A stretch of 64,000 bases of DNA, taken from Streptomyces sp. KMM 9044 (lineage in GTDB: Bacteria; Actinomycetota; Actinomycetes; Streptomycetales; Streptomycetaceae). The notes beneath the pieces are model-generated. The model saw only the letters and a list, made by a program, of their open reading frames with translations, made no database searches and was not told the origin of the DNA. The position numbers were made by a program, and so were the translations under genes. This document shows positions 15,601-25,081 of this stretch, one piece after another. Positions within the stretch are counted from its first letter, which is position 1. Each line of letters opens with the position of its first letter. Location: contig NZ_CP113910.1 of assembly GCF_024701375.2 (NCBI RefSeq), forward strand, positions 1,302,001-1,366,000, given 5' to 3'.

Positions 15601-16350
15601 GTGCACCGTCCGGTTCTTCTCGTCATCGCCCACGGAAGCCGCGATCCGCGGCACGCGGCGACCGTGCACGCCCTGGTGCGGCGGGTACGGTCGCTGCGGC
15701 CGGAGCTGCGGGTGGAGACCGGCTTCCTCGATTTCAACGTCCCCTCCGTGCCGTCGGTGCTGAACTCCCTCGCGGCGGAGGGTGTGCGCGACGTGGTGGC
15801 CCTCCCGCTGCTGCTGACCCGCGCCTTCCACGCCAAGGCGGACATCCCGGCGGTCCTCGCGGACGCGGACGCGCGGCTGCGCGTCCGCCAGGCGGACGTC
15901 CTGGGGCCGTCCCCCCTGCTCCACGCCGCGCTGGAGCGCCGGCTGTACGAGGCGGGCCTGACGCCCGCCGACAAGTCCTCGACCGGGGTCGTCCTGGCCT
16001 CGGCGGGGTCCACCGACCCGGAGGCGACCGCAGTGATCGCAGACATCGCGCGGGAGTGGCGGCACACCGGTTGGTGCGCCGTGCGGCCTGCGTTCGCCTC
16101 CGCATCCCCGCCCCGCACCGAGGACGCGGTACGCGAACTGCGTGCCCTCGGCTGCGAACGCGTCGCCGTGGCCCCGTACGTGCTGGCTCCGGGCTTCCTG
16201 CCTGACCGCATCGCACGGGGCGCGGCCCTGGCGGACGTCCTGGCGGACGTCCTCGGCCCGGCGCCGGAGGTGGCACGGGTGCTGTTGCAGCGGTACGACG
16301 CGGCACGGATACCGGCGTTGGCGGAGGCGATGCGGGCAGTGGGGGCCTGA
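15601..16350 (+). CDS. sirohydrochlorin chelatase (CbiX/SirB family)
   Basis: The product is 249 residues and inserts metal into sirohydrochlorin; here Fe, to give the siroheme needed by the operon's sulfite reductase. GTG 15601 lies seven bases after the permease stop. The metal-binding motif LLVIAHGSRDPRHAATVHAL is at residues 5-24, and a second half starts near LASAGSTDPEATAVIADIA. The length is that of the duplicated CbiX form. LPLLLTRAFHAKADIPAVL carries the second conserved His. Its position as last gene of the sulfur operon argues for the siroheme role over cobalt chelation for cobalamin. Confidence 0.9.
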   Translation: MHRPVLLVIAHGSRDPRHAATVHALVRRVRSLRPELRVETGFLDFNVPSVPSVLNSLAAEGVRDVVALPLLLTRAFHAKADIPAVLADADARLRVRQADVLGPSPLLHAALERRLYEAGLTPADKSSTGVVLASAGSTDPEATAVIADIAREWRHTGWCAVRPAFASASPPRTEDAVRELRALGCERVAVAPYVLAPGFLPDRIARGAALADVLADVLGPAPEVARVLLQRYDAARIPALAEAMRAVGA

Positions 16351-16360
16351 AGGCCTCGGA

Positions 16361-16391
16361 GCCGGCGGTGCGGCGGTGCTCAGCCGCCGGC
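16361..16391. terminator. hairpin between convergent genes
   Basis: GCCGGCGG (16361-16368) pairs with CCGCCGGC (16384-16391). It lies between the end of the sulfur operon and the convergent SnoaL-like gene and overlaps the latter's stop codon. It could terminate from either side. Confidence 0.4.
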
Positions 16392-16763
16392 CACCGCGTC
16401 CGGGTCGTACAGCGTCCCCCGGTGGAAGTAGAGCGGCTGCTCCCGGCCGGTACGGCGCCACAGGGAACTGCGGTGGGCGCACCGGCCGTTGTGGTCCGTG
16501 TCGAAGGTGAGATGAACGGTGTCGGGGGCCGGCTGCACGGCCTTCATCCGGGAGACGGTGCCGGTGGGGTCCCCCGAACCGCGTTCGCCGGCGAGCAGCG
16601 CGACGATCGCTTCGCGGTCCCAGACCCGCCCGGACGCGCCGATCTGCGTGAACTCAGGACGGAGCAGCCCTCCGACACGTTCGGACGAACGGCGCGCCTC
16701 GGGGTCGAGGAGTTTCAGTTCGGCCTCGATGGCTGCGTCGGCGGCGGTGTACGGGTCAGTCAC
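16380..16763 (-). CDS. SnoaL-like / DUF4440 (NTF2-fold) protein
   Basis: The product is 127 residues from GTG 16763 (VTDPYTAADAAIEAELKLLD). NTF2-like features include an N-terminal helix with ELKLLDPEARRSSERVGGLL, then RPEFTQIGASGRVWDREAIV and a closing strand QPLYFHRGTLYDPDA. This resembles the DUF4440 set often next to DUF1697 genes. No catalytic role can be assigned. The start overlaps the end of the broken DUF1697 gene by 8 bases, so the two were probably co-expressed. Confidence 0.78.
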   Translation of the reverse strand: MTDPYTAADAAIEAELKLLDPEARRSSERVGGLLRPEFTQIGASGRVWDREAIVALLAGERGSGDPTGTVSRMKAVQPAPDTVHLTFDTDHNGRCAHRSSLWRRTGREQPLYFHRGTLYDPDAVAGG

Positions 16764-17329
16764 GGGTGAGCTCCATGAGCTTGACGACGGTGTTCCAGTT
16801 ACGGGTGGTGGCGACGACGCCCCGGGGGGTGCGGGGCCCGGCCAGCCTGGAGCGGCCCAGACCGTCCGGGGTGTACAGGTACAGGGCGCGGTCACCGAGG
16901 CGGAACTCCTCGGGCAGGTGGGCTGACCGGTCGATGTCCGCGAAGCGCTCGGCGGCGGCGGAGAAGTAGGTGACGTGCAGTTGCTTGGGCGCCAACTCGG
17001 CGGCCGGGAAAGGACAGTCGTCGACGACCGCCCGCCCGCAGATAGGCGTGGTCGCGCACGATCACGTCGACGGCGAAGCCGAAGTGGCGCTCGACGGCGT
17101 CGGCGAGTTCGGCGGCCAGCACGTCCTCGGCCGGCTCCCCGGCGGTGTCCGTGCCCCTGTCCCGCGGCCTGTCGCTCCCGGTGGTGAACACGGGCTGGCC
17201 GCTCTGGAGATGGATGCGGACCGCGTCGTGGCCGAGGCCCTCCATCAGGGCACGCAGGTCGGCCGTGGGGGGCTTTCTGCTGCCACCTACGTTGATGCCG
17301 CGCAGCAGTGCCGCATATGTCGTCGCCAT
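16756..17329 (-). pseudogene. DUF1697 domain protein, frameshifted
   Basis: From ATG 17329 the frame reads MATTYAALLRGINVGGSRKP, the hallmark of DUF1697, and continues to VDVIVRDHAYLRAGG. The family sequence (VVDDCPFPAAELAPKQLHVT and on to NWNTVVKLMELTRD) then resumes in another frame and ends at 16756. The switch lies at 17029-17040, where CCCGCCCGC on the plus strand looks like a 4-bp tandem duplication: removing four bases restores one frame of about 190 codons, the usual length. It is either a real null allele by slippage or a sequencing error in a GC run. Confidence 0.8.
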
Positions 17330-17359
17330 CCGCACACGACAGGACGGCCGCCGTGCCCC

Positions 17360-17887
17360 GTGGGAGTGGGCGCGGAGGGGGTCGGCACGATCATCACCTG
17401 GCTGCCGCTGTTCCTCTTCGTCATCCTGTTCGGCCTGTCGATGGATTACCACGTGTTCGTGGTCTCCCGGATCCGCGAGGCCCGCCTGCGGGGCCGTACG
17501 ACGCGGGACGCGATCCAGCACGGTGTGGTCACCACGGCCGGTGTCATCACCAGCGCCGCGGTCATCATGGTCGCCGTGTCCGGGCTCTCCGGGACCCTGT
17601 CCCTGCAGTCGATGAAGCAGACGGGTGCGGGCCTGGCGGCGGCGGTGCTCATCGACGCGACGAGCATCCGGGACGTGCTGCTCCCGGCGGTGATGGCGCT
17701 GCTCGGCGAGCGCAACTCGTACCTGCCGAAGTGGCTGCACAGGATGCCCGACCTGACCCACGACGAGTCGCCGGAGGCCGCGGGCACGGCGGGCGCGCTC
17801 CTGGCGGAGGGCGGCGTGGACCAGGGCTCCGGCAGAGGTACGGACACGGGCCACGACGCCGACGTGGGCGAGCGGGTGCAGGGCTGA
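17360..17887 (+). pseudogene. MMPL family transporter, C-terminal remnant
   Basis: Only about the last 175 residues of an RND/MMPL exporter remain (these proteins are normally about 700 or more). Visible are the transmembrane segments TIITWLPLFLFVILFGLSMD, YHVFVVSRIREARLRGRTTR, VVTTAGVITSAAVIMVAVSG and the tail YLPKWLHRMPDLTHDESPEA. The frame has no ribosome-binding site at GTG 17360. The 5' part is absent: upstream lies the oppositely oriented DUF1697 gene, so a deletion or insertion brought the two together. This is read as a dead fragment. Confidence 0.75.
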
Positions 17888-17905
17888 TCCCCGGTCTCCT
17901 GCCCG

Positions 17906-18069
17906 CCAGGTCCTGTCGTCACATCCCCGTCGTCCGCCCGCAGGGCGGATCTTGCGGCGTCACGGGAGTCCCCCCGTTCGAGCGAAGCGGAGAGTGGGGG
18001 AGAAGCCGAGAGCTCGGGGGAACGTGCATGGCGTCGCGAGGCAGGCGGGAGCGCGACGACAGGTCCTGG
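17906..18069. repeat. 164-bp imperfect palindromic element inside the glycosyltransferase 3' end
   Basis: CCAGGTCCTGTCGTC (17906-17920) and GACGACAGGTCCTGG (18055-18069) are inverted copies with one mismatch. Inside, further arms pair less perfectly (CTTGCGGCGTCACGGGAGTC against the reverse complement of the GCATGGCGTCGCGAGG region). The centre contains a hairpin of the CCCCCGTTCG...GAGTGGGGGAG type common in Streptomyces. It carries no gene of its own. It covers the last 50 codons of the glycosyltransferase frame, including the stop. Confidence 0.65.
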
Positions 18070-19265
18070 CTCCCGCGCGGCAGCTCCGCCTCGATGAGGT
18101 CGGCCGCCCTGCGGGTGCCGCCCTCCTGGGTCATGTCCGCCTGGATCTCCTTGAGCCGGCGGGCGACCGTTGGGTCGCCGGCGAGGCCGAGGGCCGCTGT
18201 GCGAAGGGTTGCGGCGGTGGCCTCCCCCATCGGGACGTGCCGGGCGACGCCGAGGGCCTGGAGCATGTCCGCGTTGCCGAACTGGTCCACGGCCTGCGGT
18301 ACCGCGATCATCGGCGTGGCCGTGGCCAGCCCTTCCTTGCTGCCGCCCGCGCCCGCGTGGGTGACGAACAGGTCGGCCTGCTTGAGGACCGCGAGCTGCT
18401 GCACCCAGGACCGCACCTCGACGTTCGCCGGCAGGTCGCCCAGTTCGGCGGGGTCGACGTGCTTGCCGATCTGGAGCACCAGGTGCCACCCGGGCAGGTC
18501 GCCGAACGCTCTGAGGCACTCCCGGTAGAAGCCGGGCTGCTTGGTGAACGACGTTCCGAGCGACACCAGGACGACCCTCTGCGCACCGGCCGGCCGCTGC
18601 CACTCCCCCTCCGCGCCGCGGTCGCCCTGGCAGGCGCCGACGAAGCTGTGCACGCTCCCGTCGACCCGGTCGGCGTTCGGCTGCAGCGCCTTCGGGATCA
18701 GGACGAGGGAGCGCGCCGGCCGGCCCACGAACGGGTCGGGGTGCGTGGTGATCCCGTTCTCCGCCAGCCAGGCGTGGAAGCGGGCGTAGTAGGCCCGGCC
18801 GCGCTCGGTCCCGAGCGGCTCCTCCCACATCGGCTCACCGATCTCCTTCTCGTACCCCTCCCAGGCGACGAGGTTCGGTGAGAGGGAGACCACGGGCACA
18901 CCCCATTGGTGGCCGAGCACCCGCGCCGGGTACGAGGTGATGTCGTGCAGCACCAGGTCGGGGGTGTCCCCCTCGTACGCCTTCGTCAGCTGCGGGAGGG
19001 CTTGGACGGCGTCGTCGAGGAACGGTTCGACGTTGTCCAGCAGGGTGGTGCCCCAGTCCTCCGGGTCGTCGTCCGGCCCGGGGAGGGCGGAGTTCCAGAG
19101 CTTCACCTCGGCGCCGGTCGCGGCGACCTTGTCCGCGAAGACCGGCGGGATCGCGTACGTCACCCGGTGGCCGCGCGCCACCAGTTCGCGGATCACCTCG
19201 AGGCTCGGGTTCACGTGGCCGTGGGCGGCGATGGAGAACATGGCGATGTGAGCGGGACTGGTCAT
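17919..19265 (-). CDS. macrolide-family UDP-glycosyltransferase (OleD/Mgt-like), C-terminus altered
   Basis: The product is 448 residues from ATG 19265. The sequence is very close to OleD/Mgt, which inactivate macrolides by transferring glucose from UDP-glucose: [20 protein letters not shown] with the probable catalytic base His15, [40 protein letters not shown], and the nucleotide-sugar site [20 protein letters not shown]. The normal family end is near DLIEAELP. Here translation continues about 50 residues through the palindromic element at 17906-18069 to a TGA at 17919, so the tail ([18 protein letters not shown] and on) is not native. The tail follows the folded core, so activity may survive. 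The gene diverges from the kinase-like gene. Confidence 0.9.
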   Translation of the reverse strand: MTSPAHIAMFSIAAHGHVNPSLEVIRELVARGHRVTYAIPPVFADKVAATGAEVKLWNSALPGPDDDPEDWGTTLLDNVEPFLDDAVQALPQLTKAYEGDTPDLVLHDITSYPARVLGHQWGVPVVSLSPNLVAWEGYEKEIGEPMWEEPLGTERGRAYYARFHAWLAENGITTHPDPFVGRPARSLVLIPKALQPNADRVDGSVHSFVGACQGDRGAEGEWQRPAGAQRVVLVSLGTSFTKQPGFYRECLRAFGDLPGWHLVLQIGKHVDPAELGDLPANVEVRSWVQQLAVLKQADLFVTHAGAGGSKEGLATATPMIAVPQAVDQFGNADMLQALGVARHVPMGEATAATLRTAALGLAGDPTVARRLKEIQADMTQEGGTRRAADLIEAELPRGSQDLSSRSRLPRDAMHVPPSSRLLPHSPLRSNGGTPVTPQDPPCGRTTGM

Positions 19266-19483
19266 GCCCCGAACCCTAGGCGAGACGGCACGTCTCGTGC
19301 AATCGATTACGGGTCCGTCACAGCACCCCGCCCCCTCGTGGCGGTCCGCCCGCAGAGCGGAACCGGCCACCGGGCACCGCGCACGTCGTCGGCCTGCGCG
19401 AATGGGACACTGGCCGACGGCACACGCACGAACGCCGGCATCAACACGAGCACAGGTACAGGTACGGCCACGGAGGCGGGCGG

Positions 19484-20353
19484 ATGGACGAGGTACGGGC
19501 GCGGGACGTCCTGGCGGCGGCGGGCGTGCTGCCGGGGCGCGCGGCCGCCGGGGACGCGCGGCTGCTCGCCCTGGGCGAGAACGCGGTGTTCGCCGCCGGC
19601 GACCTGGTCGTCAAGGTGGGCCGCGACAGCGGCCTGCTGGAGCGCGCCCGCCGGGAGATGGCGATCGCGCTGTGGCTCGCCGAGGAGAACGTTCCGGCGG
19701 TGCGGGCGGCACGGCCGCAGGCACTGCTCGTCGAGGGTCACCCGGTGACGGTCTGGCACCGGCTGCCCGCGCCGGTGCGACCCGCCGAACCCGGGGATCT
19801 GGCCGCGCTGCTGCGGGTGGTCCACGCCCTTCCCGCTCCCGCCTTCGGGCTGCCGCCCCGCGAGCTGCTGGGCGGCGTGGAACGCTGGCTGCGGCTCGCG
19901 GGCGAGGCGATCGCCCCCGAGGACGCGGCGTATCTGCGCGAGCGGCGGGACGGTTTCGCGGCGGCTGCCGCGGCCCTGACACCCCGTCTGCCGCCGGGGC
20001 CGGTCCACGGGGACGCGCTGCCCCGGAACGTGCACGTCGGGCCGGACGGGCCGGTCCTGGTCGACCTGGAGACCTTCTCCGCGGATCTGCGCGAGCACGA
20101 CCTGGTGGTCATGGCCCTCTCCCACGACCGCTACGGGCTCCCCGCGCAGGCGTACGCGTCCTTCACCGGGACCTACGGCTGGGACGTGCGCGAGTGGGAG
20201 GGCTGCGCGGTGCTGCGCGGCGCGCGGGAGACGGCCAGCTGCGCCTGGGTCGCCCAGCACGCCCCGAGCAACCCGAAGGCTCTGGCCGAATTCGAACGCC
20301 GCGTGGCGTCCCTCCGCGACGCCGACCCGACGGTCCGCTGGCACCCCTTCTGA
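19484..20353 (+). CDS. phosphotransferase (aminoglycoside phosphotransferase fold)
   Basis: The product is 289 residues from ATG 19484 ([18 protein letters not shown]). It has a protein-kinase-like small-molecule phosphotransferase layout: N-lobe [16 protein letters not shown] with a probable ATP-binding Lys, catalytic loop [20 protein letters not shown] (H-G-D...N), and the metal-binding [15 protein letters not shown]. All key residues look intact. The substrate is unknown; such genes are widespread in Streptomyces and need not mean drug resistance. Divergent from the macrolide glycosyltransferase across 218 bp, it could share a promoter region with it. Confidence 0.82.
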   Translation: MDEVRARDVLAAAGVLPGRAAAGDARLLALGENAVFAAGDLVVKVGRDSGLLERARREMAIALWLAEENVPAVRAARPQALLVEGHPVTVWHRLPAPVRPAEPGDLAALLRVVHALPAPAFGLPPRELLGGVERWLRLAGEAIAPEDAAYLRERRDGFAAAAAALTPRLPPGPVHGDALPRNVHVGPDGPVLVDLETFSADLREHDLVVMALSHDRYGLPAQAYASFTGTYGWDVREWEGCAVLRGARETASCAWVAQHAPSNPKALAEFERRVASLRDADPTVRWHPF

Positions 20354-20390
20354 CTCGGCCCTCGGCCCCGCCCCGAGCCGGGTCCCCCGG

Positions 20391-21113
20391 TCAGACCCGC
20401 TCGCCCGCCGGCTCGCGCAGGGGCCAGGTCCCGTCGATCGTCGCGGTGGCGTCGCCCTTGCGGCGCAGGAAGCCCTGGAAGTCCGCCGCCCATTCGGCGT
20501 ACCACTCGATCTGGCGGCGGTGCAGCTCCGCCGGGCCGAGCGCCGCGACCCTCGGGTGGCGGCCGGCTATCGCGCGGGCCAGCCGGGCGGCGGCGAGGGC
20601 GTCGGCCGCCGCGTCGTGCGCGGAGTCGAGAGTGACACCGTACTCGGCGCAGACCGCTTCCAGGTTGCGCTTGCCACGGCGGTAGCGGTCGACGCTGCGG
20701 TCGATCGTGTACGGATCGATGACCGGGGCGGGCTCCATGCCGCCCAGCCGGTCACTCAGCGACGGCAGCCCGTACCGCCGCAGTTCGGCGGAGAGCAGGG
20801 ACAGGTCGAACGCGGCGTTGTAGGCGACGACCGGAACCCCCCTCCTCCAGTGACCGGCGAGTGCGTCGGCGGCCTGGTCGGCGACCTGGCCGGCGGGGCT
20901 TCCCTCGGCCGTCGCACGCTCGCCGCTGATGCCGTGGACCGCCACCGCGTCCGCCGGGATGGGCACGCCGGGGTCGGCCAGCCACTCCCTGCGCCCCTGC
21001 GGCACTCCGTCCCTGACCTCGATCACGGCTCCCGTGACGATGCGTGCCTCGTACGGGTCGGTACCCGTCGTCTCGAGGTCGAAGCCGATCAGCAGCTCCC
21101 GGTGCCATCCCAT
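20391..21113 (-). CDS. DnaQ-like 3'-5' exonuclease
   Basis: The product is 240 residues. ATG 21113 follows GGAAGGGGG. The DEDD-family motifs are complete: Exo I LLIGFDLETTGTDPYEARIV (D and E), Exo II VVAYNAAFDLSLLSAELRR (D) and Exo III SAHDAAADALAAARLARAI (H and D, the DEDDh type). A C-terminal 50-residue tail (RRQIEWYAEWAADFQGFLRR) is typical of the Streptomyces single-domain homologues. It should trim 3' ends of DNA or RNA; its place in repair or replication is not known. It is followed in the minus direction by the kinase-like gene's convergent end. Confidence 0.9.
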   Translation of the reverse strand: MGWHRELLIGFDLETTGTDPYEARIVTGAVIEVRDGVPQGRREWLADPGVPIPADAVAVHGISGERATAEGSPAGQVADQAADALAGHWRRGVPVVAYNAAFDLSLLSAELRRYGLPSLSDRLGGMEPAPVIDPYTIDRSVDRYRRGKRNLEAVCAEYGVTLDSAHDAAADALAAARLARAIAGRHPRVAALGPAELHRRQIEWYAEWAADFQGFLRRKGDATATIDGTWPLREPAGERV

Positions 21114-21214
21114 GGGTGGCCCCCTTCCGTGTGGTGCGTTCCCCCAGTGGTTCTTACCTTCGCACGCACCACCGACAACCCGAGGGTCGCGTTCCGCTTG
21201 CCGCCACGGACGGT

Positions 21215-22453
21215 TCACGACACCGGACGGGAATCCACCCACATCTGCTCGAACTCCTCGCGATACGTGGAGAACAGTCCACCTTCTTCCGCCTCGCCCG
21301 GTTTGACCACCCTGCTGCCGTTGCGCAGCACCAGCACCGGCGCCTCCATCCCGCGGGCCCGGCGCAGATGGTTCTGCACCACGCCGACACCGTCGGCTCC
21401 GTCCCCGTCGACGAGGTACGCCGTGCAGCGGGGCGTCTCGTCGTAGACGTGGATCCCGAACGCTCCCGGGTCGCGCAGCCGGGAGCGGACCCGGCGCATG
21501 TGCAGGATGTTCATCTCGACCGCGCGGCCCAGCTCCCCACGCTTGAGGCCGAGTTCGCGCTCGCGGCGCTTGACCGCGCTGGAGGCCGGGTTCAGGAACA
21601 GCAGCCGCACCCGGCAGCCGGACTCGGCGAGCCGCACCAGCCGGCGCCCGGAGAAGTTCTGCACCAGCAGGTTGAGGCCGATGCCGATGGCGTCCAGGCG
21701 GCGGGCGCCGCCGAAGATGTCCTCGGCCGGGAACTGGCGCAGCAGCCGCACCCGGTCGGGGTGGACGGCGACCACGTCCGCGTACCGGTCGCCGACCAGG
21801 TCCTCCACCGCGTCGACCGGCAGCCGGCGTGCGGACGGCACGTCCCCGTCCGCGCCGAGCATCTCCAGCAGCCGCGCGGAGGCCCGCTCGGCCTGGCTCA
21901 GCACCGCCTCGGACAGCGCCCGGTTGCGGGAGACGACATTGCGGGTCACCTCGAGCTCGTCCAGGGCGAGTTCGACGTCCCGGCGGTCGTCGAAGTACGG
22001 CTCGAAACAGGGCCAGTGCTGGACCATCAGCTCCCGCAGTTGCGGGAGCGTGAGGAAGGAGACGACGTTGTCGTCGGCCGGGTCGAGCAGATAACCCTTG
22101 CGGCGGCTGACCTCGCGCACCGCGACCGCCCGCTGCACCCACTCCTGCCCGGCGGGTCCGGCAGCGGCGACCACCCAGTCGTCGCCGTGGACGGGCTCGT
22201 AGACGGGCCGCAGCACGGCGGCCACCACCGAGCGCAGCCGCTGCTCCACGAGGTTCAGCCATATGTAGGCACGGCCGGCCCGCTGGGCCCGGGTCCGCAC
22301 CTCACGCCAGGCGTCGGCACCCCAGCCCAGGTCCGGCCCGATCAAGCCCGCGTCCATCGGCCGCGCCAGGGACACCGCACCGGGCGGGACCTCCGTGGAG
22401 TTCCCCTCGTGACCCTCGTCACCAGGGGGCAGCTCCAACCCTCCCGAGCCCAC
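21215..22453 (-). CDS. SAV2148 family HEPN domain-containing protein
   Basis: The product is 412 residues if GTG 22453 (VGSGGLELPPGDEGHEG) is the start; TTG 22495 is an in-frame alternative. It matches the conserved actinobacterial SAV2148 family: DAWREVRTRAQRAGRAYIWL and NLVEQRLRSVVAAVLRPVYE in the N-terminal helical part, DPADDNVVSFLTLPQLRELM, and a later phospholipase-D-like segment (AIGIGLNLLVQNFSGRRLVR, CRVRLLFLNPASSAVKRRER). HEPN domains often bind or cleave RNA, but no RX4-6H motif stands out here. The function is unknown. High conservation and a chromosomal core position argue for a housekeeping role. Confidence 0.85.
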   Translation of the reverse strand: MGSGGLELPPGDEGHEGNSTEVPPGAVSLARPMDAGLIGPDLGWGADAWREVRTRAQRAGRAYIWLNLVEQRLRSVVAAVLRPVYEPVHGDDWVVAAAGPAGQEWVQRAVAVREVSRRKGYLLDPADDNVVSFLTLPQLRELMVQHWPCFEPYFDDRRDVELALDELEVTRNVVSRNRALSEAVLSQAERASARLLEMLGADGDVPSARRLPVDAVEDLVGDRYADVVAVHPDRVRLLRQFPAEDIFGGARRLDAIGIGLNLLVQNFSGRRLVRLAESGCRVRLLFLNPASSAVKRRERELGLKRGELGRAVEMNILHMRRVRSRLRDPGAFGIHVYDETPRCTAYLVDGDGADGVGVVQNHLRRARGMEAPVLVLRNGSRVVKPGEAEEGGLFSTYREEFEQMWVDSRPVS

Positions 22454-22815
22454 CCGCGCACCGCCTTCCGCTCCCCCGAGCACTCCCAGCCCCAACGATC
22501 AAGGAGAGTACTCCGCTTGCGGTGCGCGGTGCAGCCCGATGGCAGGGTCGTTTCTCAACTTCCGCGTTCCGCACCACTGTTCTGCTGTGCCCGTCCACGG
22601 CGAGTACACGAAGTCACAACGCGCACAGAGAGGTCGCGGACGGGGCAGGTGCGTGGAGATCCGTGAGGCCACGGAGGGATCACGCCGCGCCGGTCCGCCG
22701 GGAACCCCGGCAGCCCGTACGACGGTCGGTATGACAACAGCACGGCAACGGACGACACGGTAACACTCCGGGCCAAGGCCCCCATCGGCGCCGTACACCT
22801 GAAAGAGTCGCATCC
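22454..22815. other. 362-bp divergent intergenic region upstream of glgX
   Basis: It separates the SAV2148 gene (minus) from glgX (plus) and must hold both promoters. No gene, clear -35/-10 pair or strong repeat is visible to me. AAGGAGAG at 22501-22508 looks like a ribosome-binding site but leads to no credible frame. Confidence 0.4.
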
Positions 22816-24984
<2,169 letters not shown>

Positions 24985-25081
24985 CGAACGGCGGCGCGGA
25001 CGGGGCCGGGGGCGGGACCCGTGGCGCGGCAGCGGAGGGACGCATGGCAGGAAGGGCGGCAGGGCGGGTACGTACGTCTGC

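Noticed and set aside
19484..20353. Aminoglycoside resistance gene
   Set aside because: Only the general phosphotransferase fold is recognisable; no feature points to an antibiotic substrate.
22501..22734. Plus-strand frames after AAGGAGAG in the glgX upstream region
   Set aside because: Their products are low-complexity and overlap one another in different frames; none resembles a known protein.
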